Shown: piece by piece, positions 1-11,240 of the stretch | How the letters are laid out: every line of letters begins with the position of its first letter | Position numbering within the stretch: position 1 is the stretch's first letter | Source: Lunularia cruciata | Lineage: Eukaryota > Streptophyta > Marchantiopsida > Lunulariales > Lunulariaceae | Direction: 5' to 3' | Length of the DNA stretch: 64,000 nt | NCBI GenBank assembly: GCA_948567375.1 | Contig: OX419757.1 | Location: forward strand, 54,746,001 to 54,810,000 | The notes under the pieces: model-generated | Told to the model about the DNA's origin: nothing | Databases searched by the model: none | Seen by the model: only the letters and a program-made list of their open reading frames with translations | Program-made: the position numbers and the translations under genes

Positions 1-184
1 ATAGTGGTGCTCATCTTTTCTACTTCCTCTAAAGTAAGGTCCACTCTATCTTAGCTATGACTAACTTGAGCTAACCATGACTAATATAGAACCATCCTTT
101 ATCTCTATAAATAATATCTCTTAAGTACTTGTAATACCAAGCTAAATATCACAATACCACACACATGCACAAATGGGTGTTACA
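1..184 (-). repeat. G2-1 3' LTR (5' part of LTR only; rest outside window)
   Basis: Matches the last 184 bases (plus coordinates) of the G2 LTR at 6338-7026, including the terminal TGTAACACCC read on the minus strand at 184. Immediately beyond it, 185-201 holds the minus-strand purine-rich tract CCGGGGGTAAA, which would prime plus-strand DNA synthesis. Confidence 0.9.
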
Positions 185-232
185 TTTACCCCCGGACTAA
201 GTTTTCACTTTGTCCTCAAAGTGAAGGTCTCT

Positions 233-2161
233 CTACCTTCTATGGTACATCTTCAACTTATCATGGTTAATCCTATCAAAGTGTCTTCCTCCCAACTCCT
301 TGAGATCATAGGTGTAATTGCCCCACACCTTCTCCACTATGAAAGGTCCAAAGTACTTAGGTAAAAACTTCTTTTGCACTCTCTTGAATCGAATGGAATC
401 AAACAACATTACCCAATCACCTTCTTTGAAAGGCTCTACCTTCTTCTTGCCTTGCCTCTTATCATAGCTCTCCTTTTGTTTCCTTTGGGCTTGCTCCACT
501 CGAACCATAGCAACTGCTCTTGCCTCTTCCAACTCCATGCGTTGTTCCTTCCTTGACTTCTCTGCATCACCTCCTTGTGCTTTCTTCAATCTCCTATGAA
601 TGCTTTGGAAGGTAGGAAGATCAAAGTGAATAGGTAAGGTAGACTCAATACCATACACCAATTGAAATGGAGAATATCCGGTGGAAGTCTTCATGGTTGT
701 CCTATACTCCCACAAAACTGCATGAATCCTCTTGTCCCAATGATGTTTAGCCCCCTCCATTTCTGCATCTTCGGCCAACATCATGCACAAGGTCTGATTG
801 GTTCTCTCTGCCAGGCCATTGGAATTTGGCTTATAGGATGTAGTTACTCTATGTGTGATAGAGAAATGTCGTAGCATGGCTGTAGTAATGCTTCCTGTAA
901 ACTCTCCTCCTCTATCAAAAACCAACTCCAAAGGGCATCCAAACCTAGTGATAATGCGTTCATAAAGAAATTTACCCACTTTATCTTCATTCTTGTCCCT
1001 CAATGGTCTAGCCTCAACCCACTTGGTAAGGTAATCAGTAACTACCACAATGTACCGATTGTTCCTTGGGGTTCTATTAAGAGGACCTACAAAATCAATT
1101 CCCCACTTCTCAAAAGGTCCTAGCAATGGAATTGATCTAAGTGGTGGAGTGGATGTAGACTTTCTAGCAAAGGCTTGACAAACATGACAAGTTTTGCAAT
1201 AATGAAGACAATCCTTGAAAATCCCTCTCCAATGGTAACTTGCATCTAGAATCTTGAAAGCAGTCACCTTTCTTGCAAAGTGTCCTCCACATACTAAACC
1301 TTCATGAAACTCCTTTATGAGTAGTATAGACTCTTCCTTACCCACTGCTCTTTGAAGTAGACCATCTGCTCCTTGGTGAAAAAGAATATCCTCCACCATT
1401 GTGTAAGGTCTAGATCTTGCTGCAAGGGCCTTCCTCTCCCTAGCATGCATCCCTTCTGGATAGTTACCTCTTGTCACAAAGTCCACAATCTCCTTGTACT
1501 CCATTGGAACCTGTTGAGTGACTGAGATTGTCATGAGCTCCTCATCCAAGAAGGACTCATCCGAGAAGGAATCATCCACTGGCTCATCTCCATCATGATC
1601 ATAGGCTCTAGATAACAAATCAGCATTTGCATGTTTCTTTCTTGGCCTATCCTCAATGGTGTAGTCATACTCAAACAAGAGTATCATCCATCTTGCTAGT
1701 CTCCCTTCAACATTAGGCTTGTTGAAGATGTACTTCAAAGCCTTGTGATCCGTGAAAATGGTGGCTTTCCCTCCAATCAAGTAGTGTCTAAACTTCTTGA
1801 GACCAAAGATCACTGCCAACCCTTCTCTCTCTATGACAGAGTAGTTCTTCTTTGCTGAAACCGTCTGCCTACTAGCATAAGCTATTGGATAATCATGCCC
1901 ATCTTGGTCTAATTGACTAAGAGTGCGTCCTATAGCTACATTAGAAGCATCAGAGTAGAGGATGAAAGGCTTACTCCAATCAGGTTTAGCAAGAATTGGA
2001 GCTACAACAAGGGATTGCTTGAGCTCCTCAAAAGCTTTGAGAGCCTCCTTGTCCTCCAAAATCACCATGTAATCTACACCCTTCTTCATGTAGATGGTCA
2101 ATGCATAAGCCTTGTTGGAAAATGAGAAGATGAACCTCCTATAGTACCCAACCATCCCCAA
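233..2161 (-). CDS. G2-1 pol C-terminal half: RNase H and integrase
   Basis: Open 642-residue segment of the G2 polyprotein. It begins at the end of the RT thumb (QFLGMVGYYRRF-type block), then RNase H (ILYSDASNVAIG; later FTDHKALKYIF and HANADLLSR), an integrase zinc-binding region with HEG...GGHFA and CKTCHVC, and the DDE core (GIDFVGP, then FDRGGEF, then GLAERTNQT), so all three catalytic acids are visible. The tail has the KFLPKYFGPF block and stops at YHRR with no chromodomain. The preceding codon region is separated from the RT piece by one stop (2162-2164), where a CAA appears to have become TAA. It is the best preserved G2 integrase here; the G2-2 copy has extra stops. Confidence 0.9.
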   Translation of the reverse strand: MGMVGYYRRFIFSFSNKAYALTIYMKKGVDYMVILEDKEALKAFEELKQSLVVAPILAKPDWSKPFILYSDASNVAIGRTLSQLDQDGHDYPIAYASRQTVSAKKNYSVIEREGLAVIFGLKKFRHYLIGGKATIFTDHKALKYIFNKPNVEGRLARWMILLFEYDYTIEDRPRKKHANADLLSRAYDHDGDEPVDDSFSDESFLDEELMTISVTQQVPMEYKEIVDFVTRGNYPEGMHARERKALAARSRPYTMVEDILFHQGADGLLQRAVGKEESILLIKEFHEGLVCGGHFARKVTAFKILDASYHWRGIFKDCLHYCKTCHVCQAFARKSTSTPPLRSIPLLGPFEKWGIDFVGPLNRTPRNNRYIVVVTDYLTKWVEARPLRDKNEDKVGKFLYERIITRFGCPLELVFDRGGEFTGSITTAMLRHFSITHRVTTSYKPNSNGLAERTNQTLCMMLAEDAEMEGAKHHWDKRIHAVLWEYRTTMKTSTGYSPFQLVYGIESTLPIHFDLPTFQSIHRRLKKAQGGDAEKSRKEQRMELEEARAVAMVRVEQAQRKQKESYDKRQGKKKVEPFKEGDWVMLFDSIRFKRVQKKFLPKYFGPFIVEKVWGNYTYDLKELGGRHFDRINHDKLKMYHRR

Positions 2162-2164
2162 GAA

Positions 2165-3250
2165 TTAGCATAACTTTGTCAAGCTTGAAGGGGGTGGAAG
2201 GTCTGAGATTTTCCTCACCTTCTCATGATCAACTACTATTCCATCCTTGGAGATGATGTGCCCCAAAAGTAGACCTTCTTCACATCCAAAAATGCACTTC
2301 TCTGGGTTGAGTGATGCATTTGCCTCATCCAAGCGTTGCAAGACTTTGATTAGGTGCTCAAAGTGCTCCTCCTTGCTCCCATAGACACAAAAGTCATCAA
2401 TGAAGTCTCTCACAAATTTCCTAATGAAAGGTTCAAATACCTTGTTCATGAACCGTTGGAATGTGGCTGGAGCATTGCAAAGCCTAAAAGGCATGACCTT
2501 GAAAGCATAAGTTCCCCAAGGTGTGGTGAATGTGGTGAGTTGTTGATGCTCTGGTGCAATCTTGATTTGGTTGTATCCACTATAACCATCTCCAAAACTG
2601 TACCTCTCATGACCTGCAACCTCCTCCAAGATCTCATCAATGAACGGCAATGGGTAGTAGTCCTTCTTGGTAACAGCATTGAGCTTCTTGTAATCCATAC
2701 ATACCCGAAGCTTGCCATTCTTTTTCTTCACAATGACAATTGGAGACACCCATTCTGAATTCTCCACCTCAAAGATAAATCCAACCTCCTTGAGCTTATC
2801 AATCTCTTCCTTCACAACCAAAGATATTGGTGGGCTAATGCAACATTGCTTTTGGCGGATTGGTCTTGCATGTGACTCCACCTCTATCTTGTGCTCCTCC
2901 AAGGTGACTTCCTTCAAATCCTTGTAACTAAAAGCAAACAAATGGATGAACTTGCAGAAAATCTCCTCAAATCTCACCTTCTCCTCCTTGGTAACATTTG
3001 GGCCATACTTGAGGGTAGCTAACCTTCTCTCTACCTCCTCAAGTGTCAATGGTGATTTGTTTGGGTCCTTCAAAACCTCTGGCTTAGGTGCAAAATCCAT
3101 AGCACACAAGGGATATACATCTGAATCAGATTCAGATTCATCATCCTCCTCCATGCTTGTGTCCACACCTGAAGCTCCTTCTTCAGAATCTGATTCCCAA
3201 TAATCAGAAGATGGTGTATCTGAATGTGAAGTGTTGGTGGTGTTAGTCAT
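2165..3250 (-). CDS. G2-1 reverse transcriptase segment
   Basis: Contains an acidic linker (SDSEEGASG...ESDSDVYPL), then the RT fingers and palm: EWVSPIVIVKKKNGKLRVCMDYKKLN, FGDGYSGYNQI and FIDDFCVYGS, where FIDD is the metal-binding motif in place of the usual YxDD. This is one domain of a single Gag-Pol. The break from the protease segment is a stop at 3260-3262, where the G2-2 copy reads through (RV codons at 42100). It ends at a stop between RT and RNase H. No separate start codon is implied. Confidence 0.88.
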   Translation of the reverse strand: MTNTTNTSHSDTPSSDYWESDSEEGASGVDTSMEEDDESESDSDVYPLCAMDFAPKPEVLKDPNKSPLTLEEVERRLATLKYGPNVTKEEKVRFEEIFCKFIHLFAFSYKDLKEVTLEEHKIEVESHARPIRQKQCCISPPISLVVKEEIDKLKEVGFIFEVENSEWVSPIVIVKKKNGKLRVCMDYKKLNAVTKKDYYPLPFIDEILEEVAGHERYSFGDGYSGYNQIKIAPEHQQLTTFTTPWGTYAFKVMPFRLCNAPATFQRFMNKVFEPFIRKFVRDFIDDFCVYGSKEEHFEHLIKVLQRLDEANASLNPEKCIFGCEEGLLLGHIISKDGIVVDHEKVRKISDLPPPSSLTKLC

Positions 3251-3262
3251 AGGAACAGTGAC

Positions 3263-4054
3263 TTAATGGTTTGATGGCCCAATCCTCAAGTACCCTTTGT
3301 GCCATTGATCAGTTGTTTGTGTTGCTCTCAACCATGGCCTCCCAAGAAGTAAGTCATAGCTTGAATCCTTCAAGACTTGGAAAGTCATGAGATTTTGAAC
3401 TCCCAAACCTGAAACTACCACTTTATCCATCACTCCTACTGGTCGAACTTGTTGCTTGTTTGCCATGCTCACTATAAACGTTGAAGGTCTTGAGGGTATC
3501 ATACCCAACTTCTTCATCAACCTTTCTGACATGGCATTCGGTGCTGATCCTCCATCAACCAATGCATCCTTGATGTTGTGACCATTCACTCTCACATCAA
3601 TCTTGGAGGCATATTCACAAGCCTCCCATGGTGCTGGCTTGGCATCCACCACCCCCATTGATATTGGAAATTTTGCCTTCTTCTTCTTCTTGCTCCTTGT
3701 AGAACTCAAACCACCTCTAAGCTCCTTTCTCAAGGTAGGGTTCAAAGCAATCAATTGGCCCACTGTGATGTTAGCCTTATGACTACCAACATCCTCCAAC
3801 ACATTGTAGTTCCATTGTTGCTTTGAGATCAAGAAGTCCTCCATCCCCAACTTCTTCCTTGGAGTCTTTGTTGTTGATGATGTTGAGGTGCGAGTGCTCC
3901 TAGTAGACATAGGAGTATCCTTGCTTGGAGTATATCTTTGAGAAGAGTGAACATCCTCTGCAAAACGAGCTCTCTTCTTCTCTTGTGCCAAAAGCTCCAA
4001 ATTAAGACCCTTGGAGTTTGAGCACTCTCCCTTCTCATACTTGCTCTCAACCAC
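3263..4054 (-). CDS. G2-1 protease region of Gag-Pol
   Basis: Carries the retropepsin-like block DALVDGGSAPNAMSERLMKKLG, in which DGGS replaces the common DTG/DSG triad, followed by VVVSGLGVQNLMTFQVLKDSSYDLLLGRPWLR, a typical flap and C-terminal LLGRPW motif. The N-terminal third is basic and Ser/Thr-rich, probably a linker after nucleocapsid. G2-2 (41375-42110) has the same order. A DGGS triad with a following LLGRPWL motif is familiar from plant gypsy proteases. Confidence 0.85.
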   Translation of the reverse strand: MVESKYEKGECSNSKGLNLELLAQEKKRARFAEDVHSSQRYTPSKDTPMSTRSTRTSTSSTTKTPRKKLGMEDFLISKQQWNYNVLEDVGSHKANITVGQLIALNPTLRKELRGGLSSTRSKKKKKAKFPISMGVVDAKPAPWEACEYASKIDVRVNGHNIKDALVDGGSAPNAMSERLMKKLGMIPSRPSTFIVSMANKQQVRPVGVMDKVVVSGLGVQNLMTFQVLKDSSYDLLLGRPWLRATQTTDQWHKGYLRIGPSNH

Positions 4055-4270
4055 ATCTATGGATGCTATCCCCTTACCTTTGTTGGGATTAGGAGCCCCT
4101 TGGGTTTCACTACCTCCCTCTTTCCTTCTATTGGCTCCCTCATAACCCCTTCCTCCATGGTAAGTGGAATTTGGGCAATTCCTTTGGATATGGCCTCTTC
4201 CTCCACAACCAAAACAATTTCTATCATTGAAATTGTTGGTTGGTTTCCCTCCTCTATATGGATAGTTTCC

Positions 4271-5061
4271 TTAACTCCTAGGCCCTCTCCCTACATTTTG
4301 ATCCACCTCTCTCTTCTCCCATAATTGCACCACATTGATCTTGAGATCCGCAAGTTGTTCTGTGATGGTTTGAAGTGGATCTTTTGGTGGAGGTGCAAGA
4401 ACTGGAGCAACCACTACTTGTGGTGCAACCCTTGCCACCAAAGTATCAGAAGTTCCACCATACTTGTAGCCTTGAGGAGGATGCACAACCTCCTTCACCA
4501 CCAAATCACTCTCATCCCCTTCCAAACTCTCCTCCATACGAATTGCGATCTTGATAGCTTCAACCTTGGAAGAAGGTTTCTCATATCTCACCTTGCTTCT
4601 AATTTGTGGTCTCAACCCTCCCACAAAATTCTTGGTGAGCATGGCCCCTATGCCAATCATTGTAGTCTCCACATCATCCCCACCCTTCCTCAACACTATG
4701 CAAAATCTGGACTCTAACTTTTCCACTCTTTCCACATAGACTCTCACTTTCTCTCCTTCTCCTTGCTTGAGAAATGTAACCTCACTCATCAATCTCTCAT
4801 AACTCTCATCAGGAAGAAAGTTTTCAATGAGTGCTGAGGTCAAAGTCTCCCAAGACTCCTCTTCCCTATCTCTCCTCTCTCTCTCTTTTGGTATTCTGAC
4901 TCATACCATGTAAGTGCTGCATCCTCAAAGAAATCTGGTAATAATGAGGCCCACTCATTCTTCCTCCTCTCATTTTTTCCTATGCAAGCTCTCTTGAAGT
5001 CTCTCACAAAGGCCTCCACATCTTCTCCATCCTTGCCAAAGAAAACCGGAAGTTTCCCCAT
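4271..5061 (-). pseudogene. G2-1 gag, split by an (AG)n frameshift
   Basis: The start is MGKLPVFFGKDGEDVEAFVRDFKRA (5061 downward), a retrotransposon capsid N-terminus with the WYESEYQ block. The frame then ends near 4840 at SLGRL-stop, and the capsid continues in another frame from 4843 (TSALIENFLPDESYERLMSEV...). The break lies at a run of AG dinucleotides near 4865-4890. G2-3 has two bases fewer there and keeps a single frame, so this is a microsatellite slip rather than an obvious programmed shift. A CCHC knuckle (CFGCGGRGHIQRNC type) lies downstream near 4160-4215, past a further stop at 4271. Confidence 0.8.
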
Positions 5062-5293
5062 CTTAACCCCTCACTATCTTTCTTTTCTCTCAAATTTCTT
5101 TTCTTTTCTTTTCTCTCACTCTATTACTAATAGAGTATATACATGACTAAAACCATATGAGAATAATCCACTCTAGGGAATACAAAAGGTTCAGGTTGCT
5201 CCAAGAGTTCTATAGCAACATCAAATCCTAGAGTGCATATTAATCTAACTCTCATGGATAGTTTATCTATAAGTTGAAAGATTATCTCCATCA

Positions 5294-5743
5294 CTAATCT
5301 TGAGAACTAGCTGATGAAGGTGGTAGTATTTCTATAGCTATATTAAGACTCTCTCCAAGATCCTTCACCAACATTTCCAAAAGTGCTTTTACTCCACTAC
5401 ACTCATGTCCTTTTGGAAGTCCTTCAACTCCACAAACCTCACACAACTCCTTGGTCTTAGATCTTCTCTCTCCTAATCTTGGTGAAAGAAGGTCCAACAT
5501 GCAAACCCAAGTCAAGTAAGCCTCTCCTTTCCCTCAATCTCTTGCTCTCAAAGGTCAATGGACATGAAATTGCCTTATGTCCCTTCTCTCCACATAGAAA
5601 GCACTTAGACTCACTCTTTCCTCCAAGTGGTGTAGGTTTTGGATCCTCTCAATACTCTCTTCAAATTCTATTGTAAACTCTCTTTTTCCCAAATCCACCC
5701 CTACAATCACCTCAAACCCTTGGGGAACCTTGCATAATCTCAA
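5294..5743 (-). pseudogene. G2-1 upstream ORF1 with zinc-knuckle-like motifs (broken)
   Basis: Equivalent of the intact G2-2 ORF1 at 16688-17161. The visible part begins LRLCKVPQGFEVIVGVDLGKREFTIEFEESIERIQ, shifts frame near 5640 and resumes as GERRSKTKELCEVCGVEGLPKGHEC. It lies between the leader and gag. In intact copies it holds CX2CX4HX4C plus a second Cys/His cluster, so a nucleic-acid-binding role is plausible but unproven. Confidence 0.7.
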
Positions 5744-6337
5744 TTTCCATTCTTGATGACCCTCTCATAACGCCTTGAGCAAAATTGATCTCTCTGTAAT
5801 TGTTGAGGCAGCAGGTCTGATACAATGCATTGAATTTTCTTGGAAATTTTTAGGACAATTCACTGAAAATTGAAGAAATGGCAGACTCTATACAATTTTC
5901 CAGAGAGCGTGCAGTTGCGGGAGCACTTTACCCTATCAACTTTCAAAAATTTGAGCCCAGTGCGCATAGTAGGTCTCATAATAATTTCAAGTGTGCTAAT
6001 TGAAAGATAACCCAAGCTATCATGTGTAGAAATTTCAAGTCCAGATCTCAAACTTGAGATTTTGCCCAAAATCACCTTAATCCCCAAAATCTGCAATCCA
6101 CCTCACACAATCTCTCCAATTAATCTCATGTGTACAAGATGTACAAAATCACCTCAAAGACATCATAATGAACTATAGGGTATACAAATGGATCTTGTTT
6201 CTCTAACATAAGTTCAGCCCTCTCCTCTCCTAATGTTCTCTCCAAGTGAGCTCTCATAGCCTCCTTCTGCCTAATGTGGAATTGAACGCGGAACATTATC
6301 TTGCCTTCTAGAGAGGTCCCGGCAACGGAACAAAAAA

Positions 6338-7026
6338 TGTGAGCTGGCCTGTCTCTCACTCAAGATGAACCTCTGATGGCTATTATGGTAGCGCACTATG
6401 GACTAAAAAGGCAAGGAACCCCAACTCCATCATACTCCTCCAAGGCTAACACTTCAAGACTCAAGACATTGCTCACTAGAGAACTCAATGAGAGAGATAG
6501 TTGCAAATGAAAGGATGATGAGTACCTACTCACCCCTTGTTTATATACTTGTGAAATAGTTACATACCAAAGTTACTAATCACCGTAGTAACTCAAGTAA
6601 CTAGACTAAAAGTCAAGTAAAGTCAAAAAGTAGAAAGGAATATCCATTCACATGGGCATATTCCCCTAAGCATGTGGTCTTATCTTGACCCAACCACTAA
6701 GTCAAGGATTCCTTCACATGGGCTATCCTTGGACTAAAGAAGAATCCAAAACAAAAAGGCTTGCGGGCCCAAGAGTTCTCAACTCTTTCCTCAAAGCCAA
6801 ACACCTAGGAATAATGCCAAGTCAACACACTAAAATCCAAAATAGTGGTGCTCATCTTTTCACTTCCTCTAAAGTAAGGTCCTCTCTATCTTAGCTATGA
6901 CTAACTTTAGCTAACCATGACTAATATAGAACCATCCTTTATCTCTATATAAATAATATCTCTTAAGTACTTGTAATACCAAGTTAAATATCACAATACC
7001 ACACACATGCACATATGGGTGTTACA
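6338..7026 (-). repeat. G2-1 5' LTR and adjoining primer-binding region
   Basis: A 689-bp LTR, TGTAAC...CTCACA on the minus strand. Just inside (6310-6333) the minus strand reads GTTCCGTTGCCGGGACC, close to the complement of the 3' end of tRNA-Asp that plant gypsy elements use (TGGCGCCGTTGCCGGGGA). A short ORF follows (MFRVQFHIRQKEAMRAHLER..., about 6296-6126), shared with G2-2 at 15858-16004. Confidence 0.88.
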
Positions 7027-8267
7027 GCACCGGACTAGCTACGGCGTTACAGGCGGGTATCCGAGTACAAAGGTACTTGTATGTATAGAGAGATGAGACT
7101 GCCAGGCGAGTCTCTCTACATCATGTGGCACACTTGGCCTATCAGTATCCAGAGTTATTACCCAGCAGTTAGAGGTTACCAGAAGGCCCTACCAGGAGAC
7201 ATTTCCTTACTGGAGGCGCATGACCTAGAGAGACATGGGCCTATTCACTTGGTGATTTCTGGACGGCCATGTCAAGGACATACACGTGTTGGTAGAGGAT
7301 TGGGTCTTCAGGATCCTTGTTCTGGTGTGTTTTGGGAGATGTTACGGATACTACGACATCTCCAATTTCATCAATCCGTTTCTCCAGCTTACCTTTTAGA
7401 GAACGTTCCTTTGATGGGTGATTCTCACACCAAAGTGGTGGCAAGTACACATCATGTCCATTCTTGGATGGGACCTGCTGTATTGTTAGATGCAGCCAGA
7501 GTGGGATCACAGGCCCATCATCTTTGTCTTTGGTGGACGAACCTCTTACCCAGAGAGGTTCTACAACGCAATTATGATGGGATTCAGCAACTTGACCATA
7601 TCCTTGTTGATGATATCTTGGATGTTGGGCGTCAGTCTCAGACAATGGTAGTGGCTGATAGGTCACCTATGGCAGTGGTGAACCTAGTTGGACAACCTAG
7701 AGCCGCATTTCCCACACTCATGAGTTTCCTAGGCTCTCATGCTTTTTGAGAGGGAGGACCTGGACTTGTTTGGGACTCACAGTTATAGCAGCTGGTGGAG
7801 CCCAACGCTGATGAGAGAGAGCAAGCGATGGGTTTTTGCCCCGGTATTACCGTTGTTCCAGTAGTTTCAGAGGCATCTTGGCGTTAGGTCAGGCTATGGA
7901 CCTGAATTGTTTGACTTGGATTGTGAGCCTTGGCTTGGCAGAGCAGCATAGGATGCGCTTGATAGGCATCACCACTCGGACACTTGTGAGCCATGTGCCT
8001 ATCGAGACGATTCAAGCACATGCTGGGGGTGATGGACGGAGTGGACATGGTATTCTTGGGACACATCCAGTTGCTACTAGGGAGAGTGGTAAACTTGGAG
8101 TCCATCCAGGTGAGCGTGGGCTACTTGGATTACACCCTTGGTCCACATGGGATGCAGCTAGAGGACGTGTGGAGCTTGCAACCAAAGTGGAGGGAGTTTT
8201 TCACATAGAGGTTGGGACCTCTAGTGGTCGAGAGCATGACACTATTGCTCCCAAGGGCCTAGTGTAG
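7027..8267 (+). pseudogene. M0 cytosine-C5 methyltransferase domain (broken)
   Basis: Begins at the glycine-rich SAM site just after the FGG motif (tgGLAxALQAGI equivalent). The PCQ catalytic motif is at about 7269-7277 (GRPCQGHTRVGRGLGLQDPC), ENV near 7402 (LLENVPLMGDS), and a DNMT3-style block ending LCLWWTNLLPREV near 7540. The C-terminal target-recognition and motif IX/X region follows with stops near 7748 and 7787. Compared with M2 it differs by many substitutions but keeps motif order. Inactive as it stands. Confidence 0.85.
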
Positions 8268-8273
8268 CAATCA
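8265..8273 (+). promoter_or_regulatory. M0 stop-codon readthrough context UAG CAA UCA
   Basis: TAG followed by CAATCA fits the UAG-CARYYA consensus of tobamovirus-type leaky termination. The same site in M1 and M2 reads TAG CAGCCA. The six downstream bases changed at two positions yet stayed within the consensus. Confidence 0.6.
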
Positions 8274-11150
8274 GTCAGTACGTCTTCCACTCCTACTATA
8301 GTTACAAAGGATACTTGGGAGCCAGATCTTGGACCCAAGCTTACTGGAGAGGAAAGTCGGAGGGTTTGGAGGTTCTTGAGGAGTCACACGAGTTGTTTTG
8401 CCTTCAGTATGAAGGATTTAGGTGCTCTGAAAGGACCTGGTATACGGATTGAGCTGACTAGCGACACACTAGTTTTCCGACGTCCTTATTGATATAGTGA
8501 TATGGAGAGTACATTGATTCAGAGCCGGAGTAGTGACCTTTTTGAGGCTAGTTTGGTGGAGATTTCACATGGAGAGTATGCATCAGCAACAATGATGCCA
8601 GCCAAGAAGGATATGCATGGCAGCTATACAGATAAGCGGATGTGTGGAGATTGCCGTCCTATCAACCAATAGACCAAGGCTGATCGGTATGCCATGCCTA
8701 CACCAGAGGAGATTTTGATGCAATTGGGCATGCAAAGTCTTCAATACTTTGGATCTTTGAGCGGGATATCATCAATTGCCGATCAAGGAGGAGGATAAGT
8801 CCAAGACAACATTTTAGGCTATTGATCCTTACGGCAAGGATGTGTTATATCAGTGGAGGTTTTTACCATTTGGGTTAAAGAACGCTCCTGCTGAGTTCTA
8901 GAGGGTCATGGATAGGATCCTAGCTGGATTGGATTTTGCTCGGTGCTATATTGATGACATTTGGTTTATAGCACTACTGTGGAGGAGCATGAGAGACAGT
9001 TGTTGGAGGTGTTTGAGAGGTTAAGATCTCATGGACTCAAACTACATCCTGGGAAGTGTAGGTTCTTCCACGAGTAGGTTGAGTATTTGGGTCACACTAT
9101 CTACCCCAGAGGACTTGGTGTATCAGCAGACCAAGGTGGAGGTTATTGCATGTATTCCTTGGCCTACGGATGTGAGTAGAGTGCGAGCATTCCTTGGGTT
9201 GGCAAACTTCTATCTCTGCTATGTTAGAGGATTTAGTGCCATTGCCAAGGCCTTGACGAAGCTGACCAAGCTTACACAGGAGTGGTGTTGGGGAGATGAG
9301 CAGGAGAGAGCTTTTGTAGAGCTCAAGGAGAGGTTGACATCTGCTCCTATTTTGAGGAGACCAATCAAGGGACGACCATTTCAGATTGGAGTATGTTGGG
9401 GCTTGGAGCGGTGCTCACCCAGCATGATGATGAGGAGAAGGAGTTTATGGTGGCCTATGCTAGTCGCTCCAACAATTCAGCAGAGGCAAAGTATAGTTCA
9501 TATGAGGGAGAGTGCTTGGCAGCAGTTTGGGCAGTAGCACATTTCCGATGTTACCTATTTTCTGATGTTACCTATTCTCATCACTAATCATCAGCCGCTA
9601 AAGTGGTTGATGGAGTCCGACAAGCTTTCAGGGAAGCTTGCACAATGGGCTCTGATTTTACAGGAGTATGATTTCACGGTTGTTCATAGACTTGGAGTGG
9701 TGAACCGTGATGCAGATGGGTTGAGTAGAAACCCATGTCCCAACCAGCAGGATCAGATTGGAGCACATTGGCATGGTGAGACAGATGAGGAGATGGTGCC
9801 AGGTTGGCATGCATTGGCCTTGCTATGTTTATTTAAAGAGGCTTTGGTGGTATCTCTCTCAGCGCATACAAGACCCTAAACCCTAAACCCTAAACCCTAT
9901 TGATGTCACAGATCTAGAGAGTGAAAATATTGGTACAGTTCAGCGAGACATTCATGATGATGTCTTAGTGATGGACTATCTTTGCATTGGTGTTGTGGGT
10001 GGCACAATTGGGGCCAAGGAGAGAGACCGTGTTCTTCAGTGAGCCAGACAGTTCAGATTGGAGGGTAGACACCTTTTGCGTGTATGGGAGGATGGTAGAG
10101 TGTGAGTAGTACTACTTCCATCTCAAAGACCACAGTTGGTTCGTCATGCTCATGAGGAGCTAGGACATTTTGGAGTAAAGCATACATATAGCTTACTCTA
10201 GAGTCATTATTGGTGGCACGGTATGCAGACCGAGGTACAACAATTTGTTGCCAGATGTGTGGTTTGTGACCAAGTTAGAGCATCATTCAATGCTCCTACG
10301 CCACAGTTACACCCATTACCTATCATGGGATTGGGTTACCATTGGAGTTTGGACTTTGCCGGACCTTTACCGCTGACTGTGAGGCATCATCGGTATGTTT
10401 TGGTGATGGTGGAGCACTTCTCCAAGTGGATTGAGTTGGTGGCACTTCTTGACAAGTCTAGTGAAGGGACAGCTTACTCGTTCCTGGATCGAGTTCTTAG
10501 TCATTTTGGTGCACCAGTTGAGGTTTTGACTGATCAGGGTATAGAGTTCTTGGAGGAGTTTCAGGTCTTGTGTGACAAGGCTTTGATTGATCATCATACT
10601 ACATCCCGAGATCACCTGAGGCAGATGGATTAGCAGAGAGAGTGGTTCAGACGGTGAAGAAATGATTGCAAAAGTATGGTTTGTAGAGAGGCCACTTGGG
10701 AGATTGGGATCTCTAGTTACCTTGGTTGGCCATGGGCTATCGGTTCAGCCGGCAAGCCTCCTTAGCATCCTTCTCTCCATACTTTCTACTCTATGGACGA
10801 GATCCAAATTTACCTGCAGCCATTTGTTGAGATGCTACTGTAGTTTTGGACTTGGATGACCCTGATGTATGGATGAGCGCATGTTCTCAGCGGGCAAAGA
10901 TCTTTCGGAGAGTGATGCCGATGACCTTTGAGAACTTGGCAATTGCTCAGCATAGAGATACTTTACGCTATGCTACCATTCGAGGAGGAGGTTATAGACC
11001 TCAATCCATCAATTTCATCTAGGCAACTATGTATATTTACAACAGACAGCACCGACAACACTTGATGTTTCTACAGGCCGCACTATCTTGAGAGTGCGTG
11101 AGGTTTTGCCATTTGTAGTCCTTGTGTTAGAAGGACGTGATGGTGTTTTT
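8274..11150 (+). pseudogene. M0 RT, RNase H and integrase (broken)
   Basis: Matches the M2 domains at 30402-33300. RT fingers with KKDMHG are at 8600. The palm has TGC TAT ATT GAT GAC (YIDD) at 8945-8958, after which one base is lost. RT thumb and connection (RAFLGLANFY) are at 9187. RNase H is at 9380-9730 (ITNHQPLKWLMES, ADGLSRNP), with a 34-bp loss and a small duplication near 9555-9570. The integrase zinc finger and DDE core (DFAGPLPL; LTDQGIEFL) are at 10140-10630. Frames shift repeatedly. A telomere-like run interrupts the RNase H-integrase linker at 9873. Confidence 0.85.
9873..9899 (+). repeat. Interstitial telomere-type repeat (CCCTAAA, 3.7 units)
   Basis: Three full CCCTAAA units plus CCCTA replace about seven bases that are present in M2 (after acaaga, 32010). 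Flanks on both sides align with M2 without other change. CCCTAAA is the plant telomere unit on its C-rich strand. The precise swap suggests capture of telomeric DNA during repair of a break in M0. Confidence 0.93.
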
Positions 11151-11240
11151 TAGAAGGATCATGTGCGCAATTGTGTGCCATGCCACCTCCCAAACATTGA
11201 TGGTACTATGGACCCAAGCTTGGCACTTGTACATGCAGGC

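Larger units (their letters stand above)
1..7026 (-). mobile_element. G2-1: nearly complete Ty3/gypsy retrotransposon, inserted in M0
   Basis: Minus-strand element with 5' LTR at 6338-7026, a primer-binding region just inside it, an upstream zinc-knuckle ORF, gag, protease, RT, RNase H, integrase, a purine tract and the start of the 3' LTR, which is cut by the window edge. The flank at 7027 matches the methyltransferase domain of an M element (compare 29148 onward), so G2-1 landed inside M0. Several stop codons and frame breaks show that it is no longer autonomous. The integrase ends without a chromodomain and the RT active site reads FIDD, unlike the chromoviruses at 49744-55250. Confidence 0.92.
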
